Positions 1 to 9,146 are shown, counted from the first letter of the stretch. The stretch: DNA of 44,761 nucleotides from Prevotella sp. (GCA_024684515.1 JAIKWS010000103.1:1-44761), one strand, 5' to 3'. Numbers and translations: made by a program. The notes: generated by a model from the sequence alone, not told the origin.

Positions 1-908
1 TCCTGAGCCAGCTTGGCACGCTCGTCACCACTCTTGGCGGCATTTTCCACGTCGCGCATGTCGCTCGAGCCACCTGTCAGGCCTGCCACACCGCTCTTCT
101 TGTTGAGCAGGTTCGACATGCCGTCGGCATCAAGTCCCAGCTTCTTCTCGATGAAGGTGACAGCACCACCGTCGATATCTCCGGCACGGGTACCCATGAC
201 GAGTCCCTCCAGCGGGGTGAGACCCATCGAGGTGTCTATGCACTTGCCATCAACGACAGCAGCAATAGAGCCACCATTACCCACATGACAGGTCACCATC
301 TTGGTGCCTTCGGCTGGGATGCCCAGGAACTCACAGGCACGTGCCGACACATAGCGGTGGCTGGTGCCGTGGAAGCCATAGCGACGGATGCCATACTTCT
401 GATAGAGCTCGTAGGGAATGGCATACATATAGGCCTTGGGAGGCATGGTCTGATGGAAGGCAGTATCGAAGACGCCAACCTGTGGCAGGCCAGGCATCAG
501 CTCCTTTACAGCATTCACACCCTTCAGGTTGGCAGGGTTGTGAAGGGGAGCCAGGTCCGAGCACTCCTCGAAAGCCTTCAGCACCTCGTCGGTCAGGATG
601 ACGCTCTTGTTGAACTTCTCGCCACCATGCACCATGCGATGACCCACGGCATCGATTTCCTTCAGGTCCTTGATGACGCCAATCTCCGGGTCTGTAAGCA
701 GAGAGAAGATGAATTTCACACCCTCGGTATGCTCAGGAATGTCGTGCATGATCTGACGCTTCTCGCCATTGGCCAGTTTCACCTTGACGAAAGCACCGTC
801 CAGGCCTACACGCTCAGCACCACCACTCGTCATCACCGACTTGTCATCCATGTTGTAGAGAGCATATTTGATGGAGCTGCTCCCACAGTTAAGAACTAAG
901 ATTTTCAT
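1..908 (-). CDS. ackA: Acetate kinase (3' end outside the window)
   Basis: Cytosolic acetate kinase, which makes ATP and acetate from acetyl phosphate in the last step of acetate fermentation. The minus-strand ATG at 906-908 opens with MKILVLNCGSSSIKYALY, the N-terminal signature NCGSSSIK of the family. Further along RYGFHGTSHRYV and HVGNGGSIAAV, the conserved substrate and phosphate-binding segments, can be read. The frame is open to the window edge: 302 of roughly 400 codons are visible. It lies about 40 bp downstream of pta on the same strand with no promoter or terminator seen between them, so the two are probably one operon driven from the pta promoter. Family assignment is secure; only the C-terminus is missing. 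Confidence 0.96.
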   Translation of the reverse strand, partial: MKILVLNCGSSSIKYALYNMDDKSVMTSGGAERVGLDGAFVKVKLANGEKRQIMHDIPEHTEGVKFIFSLLTDPEIGVIKDLKEIDAVGHRMVHGGEKFNKSVILTDEVLKAFEECSDLAPLHNPANLKGVNAVKELMPGLPQVGVFDTAFHQTMPPKAYMYAIPYELYQKYGIRRYGFHGTSHRYVSARACEFLGIPAEGTKMVTCHVGNGGSIAAVVDGKCIDTSMGLTPLEGLVMGTRAGDIDGGAVTFIEKKLGLDADGMSNLLNKKSGVAGLTGGSSDMRDVENAAKSGDERAKLAQ

Positions 909-950
909 ATTCCAATTGATTGTATTTGATGTCTTTTTTGCTAAAACAGA

Positions 951-1961
951 TTATTTCTTGGCGTCCATAGCCTGGCAAGCCGTGATGGCTACCAGATAGT
1001 AGATGTCCTCTACTGAGCATCCACGCGACAGATCGTTCACAGGACGTGCGATACCCTGCAGGATGGGACCAATGGCGACGGCATCACCCAGGCGCTGCAC
1101 TAGCTTATAGGCGATATTGCCCACTTCCAGGCATGGGAACACGAGCACGTTGGCATTGCCGGCGATGTCCGATCCCGGAGCCTTCTTCTTGCCTACCGAT
1201 GGCACGAGGGCAGCATCGGCCTGCAGCTCACCATCAATCTTCAGCGACGGATCCATTTCCCTGGCCAGACGTGTTGCTTCCACCACCTTGTCTACCACCT
1301 CGTGCGATGCGCTACCCTTGGTAGAGAAACTCAGCATGGCCACACGCGGGTCTTCGAATCCTGCCACCGACTTAGCGGTCTGAGCGGTGCAAACGGCAAT
1401 CTGCGACAACTGGTTGGCATCGGGCATAGGTGTGACAGCCACATCGCCAATCACCAGCACGCCATTCTCACCATACTCTGGCTTCTTGGTAATCATCAGC
1501 ATAGCACCACTGACACAGGTGATGCCAGGAGCACACTTGATAATCTGCAGGGCAGGACGCAGAGTCTCGCCCGTCGTGCTCAGGGCACCAGAAATCTGAC
1601 CATCGGCACCCTCGGTCTTGATAATCATACAGCCCAGATAGAGGGGGTCTTTCACCAGCTCGCGGGCCTTCTCAATGGTCATGCCTTTCTTCTCGCGAAG
1701 CTTCTGCAGCAACTGAGCCAGCTCCTCGCTCTTCTCATAGTTCAGCGGATCTATCAATGTGGCCTTGTCGATGTGGGTCAGTCCCTTCTCCTTTGCCAAC
1801 TGGTGTACCTTGTCTGGATTGCCAATCAGAATCAGATCTGCAATGTCTTCGGCCAGCACGCGATCGGCTGCCGTTAGTGTGCGTTCCTCCTCTGCTTCGG
1901 GGAGCACGATGCGCTGCTTGTTACTCTTGGCACGCGCAATGATTTGTTCAATTAATCCCAT
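951..1961 (-). CDS. pta: Phosphate acetyltransferase
   Basis: Converts acetyl-CoA and phosphate to acetyl phosphate, the substrate of the acetate kinase encoded just downstream. The 336-residue product has the length of the short, single-domain Pta form without the N-terminal DRTGG/CobQ-like domains of the E. coli enzyme. Visible family segments include KQRIVLPEAEEERTL near residue 16, GQISGALSTTGETLRPALQ near 121-139 and a C-terminal NDLSRGCSVEDIYYL. Start chosen at the ATG at 1959-1961, which lies about 50 bp downstream of a consensus promoter. First gene of a probable pta-ackA operon, divergent from the arabinofuranosidase gene. Confidence 0.96.
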   Translation of the reverse strand: MGLIEQIIARAKSNKQRIVLPEAEEERTLTAADRVLAEDIADLILIGNPDKVHQLAKEKGLTHIDKATLIDPLNYEKSEELAQLLQKLREKKGMTIEKARELVKDPLYLGCMIIKTEGADGQISGALSTTGETLRPALQIIKCAPGITCVSGAMLMITKKPEYGENGVLVIGDVAVTPMPDANQLSQIAVCTAQTAKSVAGFEDPRVAMLSFSTKGSASHEVVDKVVEATRLAREMDPSLKIDGELQADAALVPSVGKKKAPGSDIAGNANVLVFPCLEVGNIAYKLVQRLGDAVAIGPILQGIARPVNDLSRGCSVEDIYYLVAITACQAMDAKK

Positions 1962-2013
1962 AGTTTGTGACTTCTTTTATATATTAATAATGTGTGTTTT
2001 AGATTTGTGACTG

Positions 2014-2045
2014 CAAAGATACGCATATTTCTTGATATTGCCAAA
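2014..2045 (-). promoter_or_regulatory. Promoter of pta-ackA
   Basis: Read on the minus strand: -33 TTTG (2042-2045), exactly 20 bp, then -7 TATCTTTG (2014-2021). This is a perfect match to the Bacteroidetes housekeeping consensus TTTG/TAnnTTTG. Confidence 0.8.
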
Positions 2046-2150
2046 TCTATACAGACAAAAAAATGACGAAGATATCACAAGGCAATAGCTTTTCAATTCG
2101 TTCCATTCTTTATTGTTTTACTTGTTTCTATGCTTTCTTATGCCTTTTCG

Positions 2151-2182
2151 TTTGGATATCTCAATATTTTTTTGTTATTTTG
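2151..2182 (+). promoter_or_regulatory. Promoter of the GH127 gene
   Basis: TTTG at 2151-2154, 20 bp spacer, TTATTTTG at 2175-2182 (seven of eight positions of TAnnTTTG). The position also supports the ATG at 2209 as the real start, since in-frame codons further upstream would lie before the transcription start. Confidence 0.65.
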
Positions 2183-2208
2183 CAGACAGAATCAACCGAA
2201 TCCTAAAG

Positions 2209-4515
2209 ATGAAGAAATTACTGACCATTCTTTCGCTGGCCGTCTCGCTGGTAGCAACGGCCCAGTTACCCACCCGCATCGAAACGTTTCCCATCGGCAG
2301 TGTACGACTGGGAAAAAGCCAGTTCCTGAACAACCAGCAGCAGGATATCCACTATCTGCTGGGCATGGATGCCGACCGCTTGCTTGCTCCCTATCTGAAG
2401 GGGGCAGGCCTCGAGCCTAAGGCCGAAAACTACACCAACTGGGAAAACACGGGTCTGGACGGACATATTGGCGGCCACTACCTCTCGGCCCTGAGCTATA
2501 TGTATGCTGCTACGGGCAATCAGGAGATAGCCACTCGTCTGGACTATTTCCTCAGCGAGTTGCAACGCTGCCAGCAGGCCAGTGGCAATGGCTATCTCGG
2601 TGGTGTGCCCAATCCAAAGCAGATATGGAGCGAGATTGCCCAGGGCAACATCCGGGCAGCATCCTTCGGGCTGAACGACCGCTGGGTGCCTCTCTACAAT
2701 ATCCACAAGATCTATGCAGGACTTCGCGATGCCTATCTCATTGCCGGCCGCAAGGAGGCAAAGACCATGCTCGTAAAGCTGACCGACTGGATGATCGACG
2801 AGGTGAAGAACCTGAGTGATGGGCAGATACAGGAGATGTTGCGTAGCGAACAGGGAGGCCTGAACGAGACTTTTGCCGATGTGGCAGCCATCACGGGCGA
2901 CAAGCGATACCTGCGACTGGCCCATCAGTTCAGCGACCAGCAGATGCTGCAACCCCTGTTGCACGGTGAGGACAATCTGACTGGAAAGCATGCCAACACC
3001 CAGATTCCCAAAGTGATTGGCTACAAGCGTATTGCCGATATCGAGGGACTTGCTGACTGGGACAAGGCAGCACAGTTCTTCTGGGATGTGGTCGTGGCAC
3101 AGCGGAGTGTCAGCATCGGTGGTAATTCGATGCGCGAGCACTTCAATCCCACCAACGACTTCAGTGAGTTGCTCGAGAGCGAACAGGGACCAGAGAGCTG
3201 CAACACCTATAACATGCTGCGTCTGACGAAAATGCTCTATCAGACCTCTGCCGACAAGAGCTATATCGACTACTACGAGCGGGCACTCTACAACCATATC
3301 CTCTCTATCTTCAACCCTGTGCAGGGTGGCTTCGTCTATTTCACCCCCATGCGATCGGGCCACTATCGTGTCTACTCGCAGCCACAGACATCGATGTGGT
3401 GCTGTGTGGGTACCGGCATCGAAAATCCGGCCCGCTATGGCGAGATGATCTATGCCCACGAGGGAGAGGACCTGCTGGTGAACCTCTTCATACCATCCAT
3501 ACTGACCTGGGACGGACTGACCGTAACACAAGAGAACCGCTTCCCCACCGAACCTTCTACCACGCTGAAACTCACCATGAAGAAGGCACGGCAGTTTGCA
3601 CTGAAGATACGCATGCCAAAGTGGTGCACGGGGATGAATGTCGTGGTGAATGGCCAACAGGCAAGTGCCACCAGCACCAACGGCTATCTGGCGATTGACC
3701 GCAAGTGGCAGGATGGCGATGTGGTGAAGGTGAACTTGCCCATGCATCTTTCGGCAGAGACCACACCTGATGGCAAGCCACAATACTCCTTCCTCTATGG
3801 TCCTATCGTGCTGGCTGCCAAGACTGGTACTGATAGGCAGGACGGACTCTATGCCGACGACAGTCGTGGCGGACATATTGCCAACGGACCAAAGATTCCA
3901 CTCACGCAAATGCCTGCCATGATAGGCTCGAAGGACAGTGTGCTCTCGCATCTGCAACCCGTAGCAGACAAACCCATGAACTTCCGGCTTACTAGTCTTA
4001 CGCTGCCGCAGTTCGAGGGAATGACACTCCAGCCGTTCTATCAGCTCTACGAGTGCCGCTATCAGATCTACTTCCCACTGTTCTCCCAGCAGGAGTGGAC
4101 TGCTCAGAGACAGCAGATGGCTGCACGTGAACAGGCTCGCATGGCACTGGAAGCACAGACCGTAGACAAGGTGTTCTGCGGTGAGCAGCAGTCGGAAAAC
4201 GACCATTTCTTTGCTGATGAGAACAGCAGGAACGGTGCTGAAGGAGATACGCACTGGCGTCGTACACGGAAGATGTTCTGTTACAGGATGAATGCCACAG
4301 GTGCCACAAAACTGCGTATCACCGGCTTTGCTGCCGACAAGGACTCGTTCGAGCTGGCGATAGGTACTACCGTCATAGACAGTAGCGTCGTGCTCGATCA
4401 GAATGGCATAGCCGAGGTGGCCATGCCGCAGACGGAGGGCATCGTAGAATTGAGAATCATTGCCAGACAAGGCAGACAGACACCTCGCATCAGCGAAGTG
4501 AGGCTGTTGCGATAG
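2209..4515 (+). CDS. Secreted beta-L-arabinofuranosidase-type glycoside hydrolase (GH127/GH146 superfamily)
   Basis: Probably releases beta-L-arabinofuranose from plant arabinan or glycoprotein side chains in the periplasm or outside the cell. The 768-residue product starts with a signal peptide (MKKLLTILSLAVSLVATAQ). The catalytic (alpha/alpha)6 domain follows to about residue 510. It contains GGNSMREHF (E310, proposed acid/base), GPESCNTYN (E329, C331) and MWCCVGTGIEN (C398, C399). These match the Glu, Glu-x-Cys and Cys-Cys set that binds zinc and supplies the cysteine nucleophile in characterised HypBA1 (by analogy). The C-terminal part has YQLYECRYQIYFP (DUF4986-like) and a module with GEQQSENDH (DUF6805-like). 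The start was chosen for the signal peptide and promoter; a longer reading frame upstream is ignored. GH127 versus GH146 is not resolved. Confidence 0.9.
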   Translation: MKKLLTILSLAVSLVATAQLPTRIETFPIGSVRLGKSQFLNNQQQDIHYLLGMDADRLLAPYLKGAGLEPKAENYTNWENTGLDGHIGGHYLSALSYMYAATGNQEIATRLDYFLSELQRCQQASGNGYLGGVPNPKQIWSEIAQGNIRAASFGLNDRWVPLYNIHKIYAGLRDAYLIAGRKEAKTMLVKLTDWMIDEVKNLSDGQIQEMLRSEQGGLNETFADVAAITGDKRYLRLAHQFSDQQMLQPLLHGEDNLTGKHANTQIPKVIGYKRIADIEGLADWDKAAQFFWDVVVAQRSVSIGGNSMREHFNPTNDFSELLESEQGPESCNTYNMLRLTKMLYQTSADKSYIDYYERALYNHILSIFNPVQGGFVYFTPMRSGHYRVYSQPQTSMWCCVGTGIENPARYGEMIYAHEGEDLLVNLFIPSILTWDGLTVTQENRFPTEPSTTLKLTMKKARQFALKIRMPKWCTGMNVVVNGQQASATSTNGYLAIDRKWQDGDVVKVNLPMHLSAETTPDGKPQYSFLYGPIVLAAKTGTDRQDGLYADDSRGGHIANGPKIPLTQMPAMIGSKDSVLSHLQPVADKPMNFRLTSLTLPQFEGMTLQPFYQLYECRYQIYFPLFSQQEWTAQRQQMAAREQARMALEAQTVDKVFCGEQQSENDHFFADENSRNGAEGDTHWRRTRKMFCYRMNATGATKLRITGFAADKDSFELAIGTTVIDSSVVLDQNGIAEVAMPQTEGIVELRIIARQGRQTPRISEVRLLR

Positions 4516-4537
4516 CCGGACATCCCGTTTTCGCTGA

Positions 4538-4588
4538 AAGAAAACCGCCATTGGCAGATTCTTTTTGGAACTGTCTGGCGGTTTTCTT
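4538..4588 (+). terminator. Hairpin terminator of the GH127 gene
   Basis: A 13-bp perfect inverted repeat, AAGAAAACCGCCA (4538-4550) and its complement (4576-4588), encloses a 25-nt loop and is followed by a T-rich run. It lies 22 bp after the GH127 stop. Its right arm touches the -7 element and its loop holds the -33 element of the next promoter. Confidence 0.65.
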
Positions 4589-4595
4589 ACTTTTG
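4564..4595 (+). promoter_or_regulatory. Promoter of the beta-helix fusion gene
   Basis: TTTG at 4564-4567, 20 bp, TACTTTTG at 4588-4595: a full consensus match 30 bp before the start codon. The -33 box lies in the loop of the upstream hairpin. Confidence 0.8.
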
Positions 4596-4624
4596 CACCA
4601 AAATCATTGAAATATATAAAGACT

Positions 4625-6517
4625 ATGACTAAGACGATTTTGATGCAATTGTGTATGCTTGTGCTCACTGGTTCTATGATGGCACAAGGGAACATGCCGA
4701 AAAAACAGCGACAAGTCTCATACGAGCAGATCACTGAACTTATGGCGAAGGAACTCCAGCTGGACGAGAAGCAGCAGAAGAAAGTAGCTAAACTGAACAA
4801 AAAGTACAAGACGCTGATAGAAGGAGAACAGACAGAACGTCCACAAGGCCAGCGTCCTACTGCTGGCGAACGGCCCAGTGGCGGACCTGGTGGCGGCATG
4901 GGTGGTCCTGGAGGGGGAATGCCTGGAGGCTTTGGAAACGGGATGCCTGGAGGCTTTGGCGCACCTGGAGGTGACATGCCTGGCGCACAGATGGGAGGCA
5001 TGAGGCCTGGAGGGCAAATGCAGGAGATGTCATACGACTACGACAAAAAACAGCAGAAGTATGACAAGGCGATTGGCAAGATTCTCTCACAGCAACAATA
5101 TGAGGGCTATCTGAAGATAAAGCCACAGTTTGCATCACAACGCAGAATCAAAGCGTTCTTGTCGGGGGAACAGGCGACACTGGGAGAAAACAGGCAACTG
5201 ACAGCACAGCAACAACCGCCAGGAAGACCAGGTCATCACGGACAAAGACAAGGACAGGGAGGCAGCGGCATGGCGAAAGCAGGACGACATGGCTCGCGAG
5301 GCACTAGCGTCAACTATTCTGGTGCAACGATGCTGGCAGCCAATGCCACAGAGACCAACAAGACCTACCAGAGTGACAAGGCCGACGAGAATGCCCTGCT
5401 GATATCGACCAAGGAGACCGTGGCCCTCTCCCACCCTACCATAAGCAAGACAGGTAGTTCTGACGGTGGCGACAACTGCAGCTTCTATGGCGTGAACGCA
5501 GCACTGCTCGTGAAGGATGGCAGCACCACCACCATCGATGGTGGCAGGATTACCAGTAGTGGCAATGGTGCCAACGGGGTGTTCTCATATGGCGGGAATG
5601 GCGGACATAATGGCGGTGATGGCGATGGCACCACAGTCATCATCGAGAATACGGAAATCAGCACTACCGGCGACGGCTCTGGAGGCATCATGACCACTGG
5701 TGGTGGCGTGATGAAAGCCAGGAACCTGACTGTCAACACCAGTGGCAGGTCATCGGCACCCATACGTACCGACCGAGGTGGCGGCATCGTCAACGTGGAA
5801 GGTGGCAGCTATACCAGCAACGGACTAGGCTCGCCTGTCATATACTCTACAGCCGATATCACGGTGACGGATGCCACACTGGTATCCAACATGTCTGAGG
5901 GGGTATGCATAGAGGGCAAGAACAGCATCACCCTGAATGACTGCCAGATGACTGTGAGCAACACCAGACGCAACGGACATGCTCAGTTCCTGGATGCCAT
6001 CATGATTTACCAGTCCTTCTCTGGCGATGCCGACAGCGGCAACTCGCATTTCACGATGAATGGCGGCTCACTGACCAACCGCCAGGGGCATTTGTTCCAT
6101 GTCACCAATACCAATGCCATCATCTCACTGAATGGGGTCAAACTGGCAAACGACGATCCTGCAAGGATATTGCTGTCTGTATGTGCCGACGGGTGGCATG
6201 GGGCGAAGAACAAGGCCACACTCAACGCCAGCAAGCAGCTGTTGGAAGGCTCTATTCTTGTGGGGAGCGATTCAGAACTGACGTTCACACTGGACGATGG
6301 CTCCTCATTCTGCGGTAGTATCTGTGGCAATATCACCAATGCCGCTGGCGACAGCATTTCTTCTGAAACGGGCACCGTGAATGTCGTATTGTCAGAAAAC
6401 TCAACATGGTCTCTGACCGCCGATACCCACATCACATCATTCAAGGGAGACGAATCGTGTGTCAAGGCCAATGGACACCATCTGTTTGTGGGGGACAAAG
6501 AACTGAAGATCAACTAG
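4625..6517 (+). CDS. Secreted fusion: Spy-like helical region, Gly/Met-rich linker, beta-helix domain
   Basis: Function unknown. The 630-residue protein has a signal peptide (residues 1-21). A charged helical region, about 29-70 (LQLDEKQQKKVAKLNKKYKTL), resumes at about 138-180 (ILSQQQYEGYLKIKPQF); the pattern resembles the Spy/CpxP or DUF4890 family of Bacteroidetes. Between the halves lies a Gly/Pro/Met-rich stretch (about 85-133) with repeats of the type GGPGGGMPGG. From about residue 230 to the end are many short Gly/Thr/Ser-rich beta-strand turns (DGSTTTIDGG, RTDRGGGIVNVEGGSYTSNG, IEGKNSITLNDC) typical of a right-handed parallel beta-helix. The start at 4625 gives a clean signal peptide just after the promoter; an in-frame upstream TTG start does not. 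It could bind surface glycans, but no catalytic motif was recognised. Confidence 0.75.
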   Translation: MTKTILMQLCMLVLTGSMMAQGNMPKKQRQVSYEQITELMAKELQLDEKQQKKVAKLNKKYKTLIEGEQTERPQGQRPTAGERPSGGPGGGMGGPGGGMPGGFGNGMPGGFGAPGGDMPGAQMGGMRPGGQMQEMSYDYDKKQQKYDKAIGKILSQQQYEGYLKIKPQFASQRRIKAFLSGEQATLGENRQLTAQQQPPGRPGHHGQRQGQGGSGMAKAGRHGSRGTSVNYSGATMLAANATETNKTYQSDKADENALLISTKETVALSHPTISKTGSSDGGDNCSFYGVNAALLVKDGSTTTIDGGRITSSGNGANGVFSYGGNGGHNGGDGDGTTVIIENTEISTTGDGSGGIMTTGGGVMKARNLTVNTSGRSSAPIRTDRGGGIVNVEGGSYTSNGLGSPVIYSTADITVTDATLVSNMSEGVCIEGKNSITLNDCQMTVSNTRRNGHAQFLDAIMIYQSFSGDADSGNSHFTMNGGSLTNRQGHLFHVTNTNAIISLNGVKLANDDPARILLSVCADGWHGAKNKATLNASKQLLEGSILVGSDSELTFTLDDGSSFCGSICGNITNAAGDSISSETGTVNVVLSENSTWSLTADTHITSFKGDESCVKANGHHLFVGDKELKIN

Positions 6518-6693
6518 CGACTGACCAAGCCGGAAACTGTAGCTTGCGACAGTCGAGTGACAATGATTAGGCCTAGGGGGTGAAAGGCAGCCAGGCAACA
6601 TCCAATCTTACAAAATTATACCATTCTTTGCTTTGTTTGTCAATACCTCACTCCATCTCGCCCAAAAGCTGATAAACAAAGGGTTTGAGACGG

Positions 6694-6804
6694 GTGAGGT
6701 GTTGTCCAAACACCTCACTAACACCTCACTCAACACCTCACTAACACCTCACTCAACACCTCACTCAACACCTCACTCAACAACGAAATCTACACCTCAC
6801 TCAA
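6694..6804. repeat. CACCTCACT tandem repeat with an upstream complementary arm
   Basis: Seven exact copies of CACCTCACT, followed by AA or CAA (11- or 12-bp spacing), run from 6711; one 12-bp step before the last copy has diverged. Immediately upstream GTGAGGTGTT (6694-6703) is a perfect 10-base complement of AACACCTCAC (6709-6718) across a 5-nt loop, so a single arm could pair with any of the repeats. Confidence 0.8.
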
Positions 6805-7060
6805 CACCGCGAGTCAAAAAGGTAAATCTTACAGAAAACGTAAGGAAATATTACTTGTTTGACTAACTCTAGGAAATTGGACGAGATCTACCTCCGTCGT
6901 CATCGACAGGTTGGGAATGGAAATCTCGTATTGATTTTGCAAAAACATGAAATTTCAAGTAGACCCACGTAAGTTGCTTTCTGTTCATATTCTTGTTAGG
7001 AATACTTACCATTTTGCATAGGGTGGTTTCCTTCTGCCAAACTTGTGAGTCGTACGATTT

Positions 7061-7120
7061 TTTCCCTAGGCAGGGAAAAATATTTTCCCAGGCAGGGAAC
7101 AAATTTTTCCCAGGCAGGGC
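7061..7120. repeat. 22-bp palindrome array A (three units)
   Basis: Three imperfect dyads of the form TTCCC-N5/6-GGGAA with core AGGCA, separated by A/T-only spacers. Centres lie near 7069.5, 7092 and 7114, i.e. 22 to 22.5 bp apart. The GGCAGGG segment recurs at exactly 22-bp steps (7069, 7091, 7113). The third unit has lost its last two bases of symmetry. Confidence 0.85.
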
Positions 7121-7214
7121 ATCATACCACAACTATTATCCGACAGAGAATCAGCAATCAAATCATTTTTGAGCCCTCTAGTTAGAGCACGTTTGAGCTA
7201 TCGCTCCCCCATCA

Positions 7215-8963
7215 TCAAAGATTGACCATCTTATACCTTCTGTTCTTGCCGTTAATTGTCTCACTGACGATATTAATGCCACGATGGGGATGCGTGGAGG
7301 GGATGCCACTGAGACTGTAATAGCACTTGTCATTCTTCATATTTCCTTCGTCATTCAGCATGGAACTGATGCCGTCGGTCTCACCAGTGCCACTAGTGCA
7401 TACCAGCGACACCTCGTCGATATGGCACCAGGCATTGGCAGCTCCATCGGCAATGAATCCCACCTCCACCTTTCCGTCTTTCACCAGTAGATTGCTGATT
7501 GTCACCTCGTGCCACTGGTTGTCGCTATAGGGCATGTCTATGCGAGTGGTATCGGCACCCACCTTGGCGTACATGTAAAGTTCGTTGAACTGGCTACCAC
7601 TCTTGACGAAGCACTTCAGCGTGTAGAGACCGTCTTTCAGTTCGACCACTGGTGTCGATTTGACAATCTGGCTTACCTGGCGTCTAAAGGCCACCTTGTC
7701 CTCGATGTTCAGACAGAAGTTGCCCGTCACCACCTCACGGTCGGCTTTCGAGTTGCTGGCGTTGAGCACTGGTGAGTTCGCACCGTCGATGACCACCTTG
7801 TTGCCTTTCTTCACCGTTGTCTTCCAGCCTTTCAGATCGCCCTGCCTAGGCTTATTGCCACTCGGGATATTCACGCGGTCGGCATTGAAGCTGCCATTGC
7901 GGACATAGTTATTGTCGGCACCTACCCACCACTCGCCAGTCTCGGCATCCAGATGCCACTGCGAGAGCGAGTTGAAATAGGGCTTGCCGTTGACGAACGA
8001 CAAGGGCACCCACTGGTTGTAGCCATAGCCATTGCCGGCAAAGCCAGCCCAGCGGTCGCCACAGTAGATGACCGTTTCCTCTTTCGAGCCACGGACAGTA
8101 TAGAAGAAGCCCGTCTGCGTGACATGTCCATAGTCGTCGGCTGCTCCTGGCATCAGTTGCATGTTGTTGGTCGGTGTATAAGGCCCGTAGATGCTATTGG
8201 CCTCCAGGTAATAGACATTCGAGGCGTTCCAGCCATAGAGGTCGCTGGCACACACGTAGTACTTATTCCTAAACTTGAACATACAGTCACCCTCACGTCC
8301 GCTACCCTTGTAGATCTGATGACAGTCCTTCAGGCCGATCTTCCCGTTGGCCAGCACGCCAATCTCCGACAGGTAGATCTTGCCACGTCCCTTGCCGTAG
8401 CTGTAGCAGAGATAAGACTTGCCAGTATCTGGGTCGGTAAACACCGTCATATCACCAGTGTTAGGCGTACCTATCATATCGGTCATATCAATCTCGTTAT
8501 GGCGGGAGAAATTGCCAGTAGGCGTGTTGCACGTAGCCACCAGCACGTGGTCGTTGAACTGCGTGAGCAGTGCATATTTCTTGGCCTCAGGGATGTAGGC
8601 CACCCCCATACGTCCTACCCAGTAGGCCCATCCTGCAGAATTGGAGGTGAGCACGTTGCGCACGAACTTCCAGTTCACCAGGTCATCGCTCTGATAGCAG
8701 GTCACGGCAAGGAAGTGCGTCACGTTGCTCTTGCTCGGGTTGAGGCCCTTAGGGCAGTAGTCGACAGCCTCCTGGTATTTCGCACCATACCAGTAGTAGT
8801 GCTCCACACCCTGTGCATCGGGGAAGCGGAAGATGCCACCTCCCTGGCTGTAGATATAGCTGCCAGTGGTGGTCTTCCAGAACGTGTCGTTAGTAATCTT
8901 GTTGTCAGCTTTCGCAGAGCTGAAGGCCATCAGGCCAAAAAGGATAGCAAGTAAGTGTTTCAT
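7215..8963 (-). CDS. Secreted GH43-family glycoside hydrolase with C-terminal carbohydrate-binding-like domain
   Basis: Likely an exo- or endo-acting hydrolase of arabinan, xylan or galactan. The 582-residue protein has a signal peptide (MKHLLAILFGLMAFSSAKA). Its first ~390 residues read as a five-bladed propeller of GH43 type: GDMTVFTDPDTGKSYLCY holds the Asp expected as pKa modulator, and EGDCMFKFRNKYYVCASDLY the Glu expected as general acid. The region NYVRNGSFN...LKGWKTT, about 400-530, resembles a CBM4/9-type jelly roll. The last ~35 residues (YSLSGIPST...GINI...NGKNRRYK) form the short tail seen on many Prevotella secreted proteins. The upstream start (21 codons earlier) was rejected because it spoils the signal peptide. 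Subfamily not resolved; the substrate is inferred from neighbours only. Confidence 0.82.
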   Translation of the reverse strand: MKHLLAILFGLMAFSSAKADNKITNDTFWKTTTGSYIYSQGGGIFRFPDAQGVEHYYWYGAKYQEAVDYCPKGLNPSKSNVTHFLAVTCYQSDDLVNWKFVRNVLTSNSAGWAYWVGRMGVAYIPEAKKYALLTQFNDHVLVATCNTPTGNFSRHNEIDMTDMIGTPNTGDMTVFTDPDTGKSYLCYSYGKGRGKIYLSEIGVLANGKIGLKDCHQIYKGSGREGDCMFKFRNKYYVCASDLYGWNASNVYYLEANSIYGPYTPTNNMQLMPGAADDYGHVTQTGFFYTVRGSKEETVIYCGDRWAGFAGNGYGYNQWVPLSFVNGKPYFNSLSQWHLDAETGEWWVGADNNYVRNGSFNADRVNIPSGNKPRQGDLKGWKTTVKKGNKVVIDGANSPVLNASNSKADREVVTGNFCLNIEDKVAFRRQVSQIVKSTPVVELKDGLYTLKCFVKSGSQFNELYMYAKVGADTTRIDMPYSDNQWHEVTISNLLVKDGKVEVGFIADGAANAWCHIDEVSLVCTSGTGETDGISSMLNDEGNMKNDKCYYSLSGIPSTHPHRGINIVSETINGKNRRYKMVNL

Positions 8964-8988
8964 ATCTGATCTTAGTAGTTTGTCGCTG

Positions 8989-8996
8989 CAAAAGTA
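8989..8996 (-). promoter_or_regulatory. -7 element of the GH43 gene promoter
   Basis: TACTTTTG on the minus strand (plus-strand CAAAAGTA), 25 bp before the start codon. No TTTG is present at the -33 position, so it may need an activator. Confidence 0.6.
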
Positions 8997-9146
8997 CGAA
9001 TAAAACTCCAATATGTGTTTCACAGTTGTAACTTCTCATTGCAACTATGTAACGGCATGCGATTTATACATGATACACATGAAATATTGTCACAAACCAC
9101 TGACTGTCCATCCTGTTTTTTGTAGCGAGTGGCACAAATAAAAGCC

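Larger units (their letters stand above)
6518..7214. other. Convergent intergenic region with two repeat arrays
   Basis: Lies between the 3' ends of two convergent genes. It holds a CACCTCACT tandem array preceded by one complementary arm (6694-6804) and a three-unit 22-bp palindrome array (7061-7120). A weak inverted repeat CGACTG/CAGTCG just after the upstream stop could be a terminator. A 77-codon frame across the first array (6633-6866) is low complexity and shows no family motif. Nothing else was recognised. Confidence 0.6.

Noticed and set aside
2266..5001. A 911-codon open frame antisense to the GH127 gene, crossing into the next gene
   Set aside because: It mirrors the codon pattern of the sense gene, shows no protein family, spans a terminator and two promoters, and the sense gene has complete catalytic motifs. 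Antisense openness is expected from the G/C-rich third positions.
6633..6866. 77-codon frame over the CACCTCACT array
   Set aside because: Low complexity created by the DNA repeat; no homologous motif recognised, though a remnant of a larger gene cannot be excluded.
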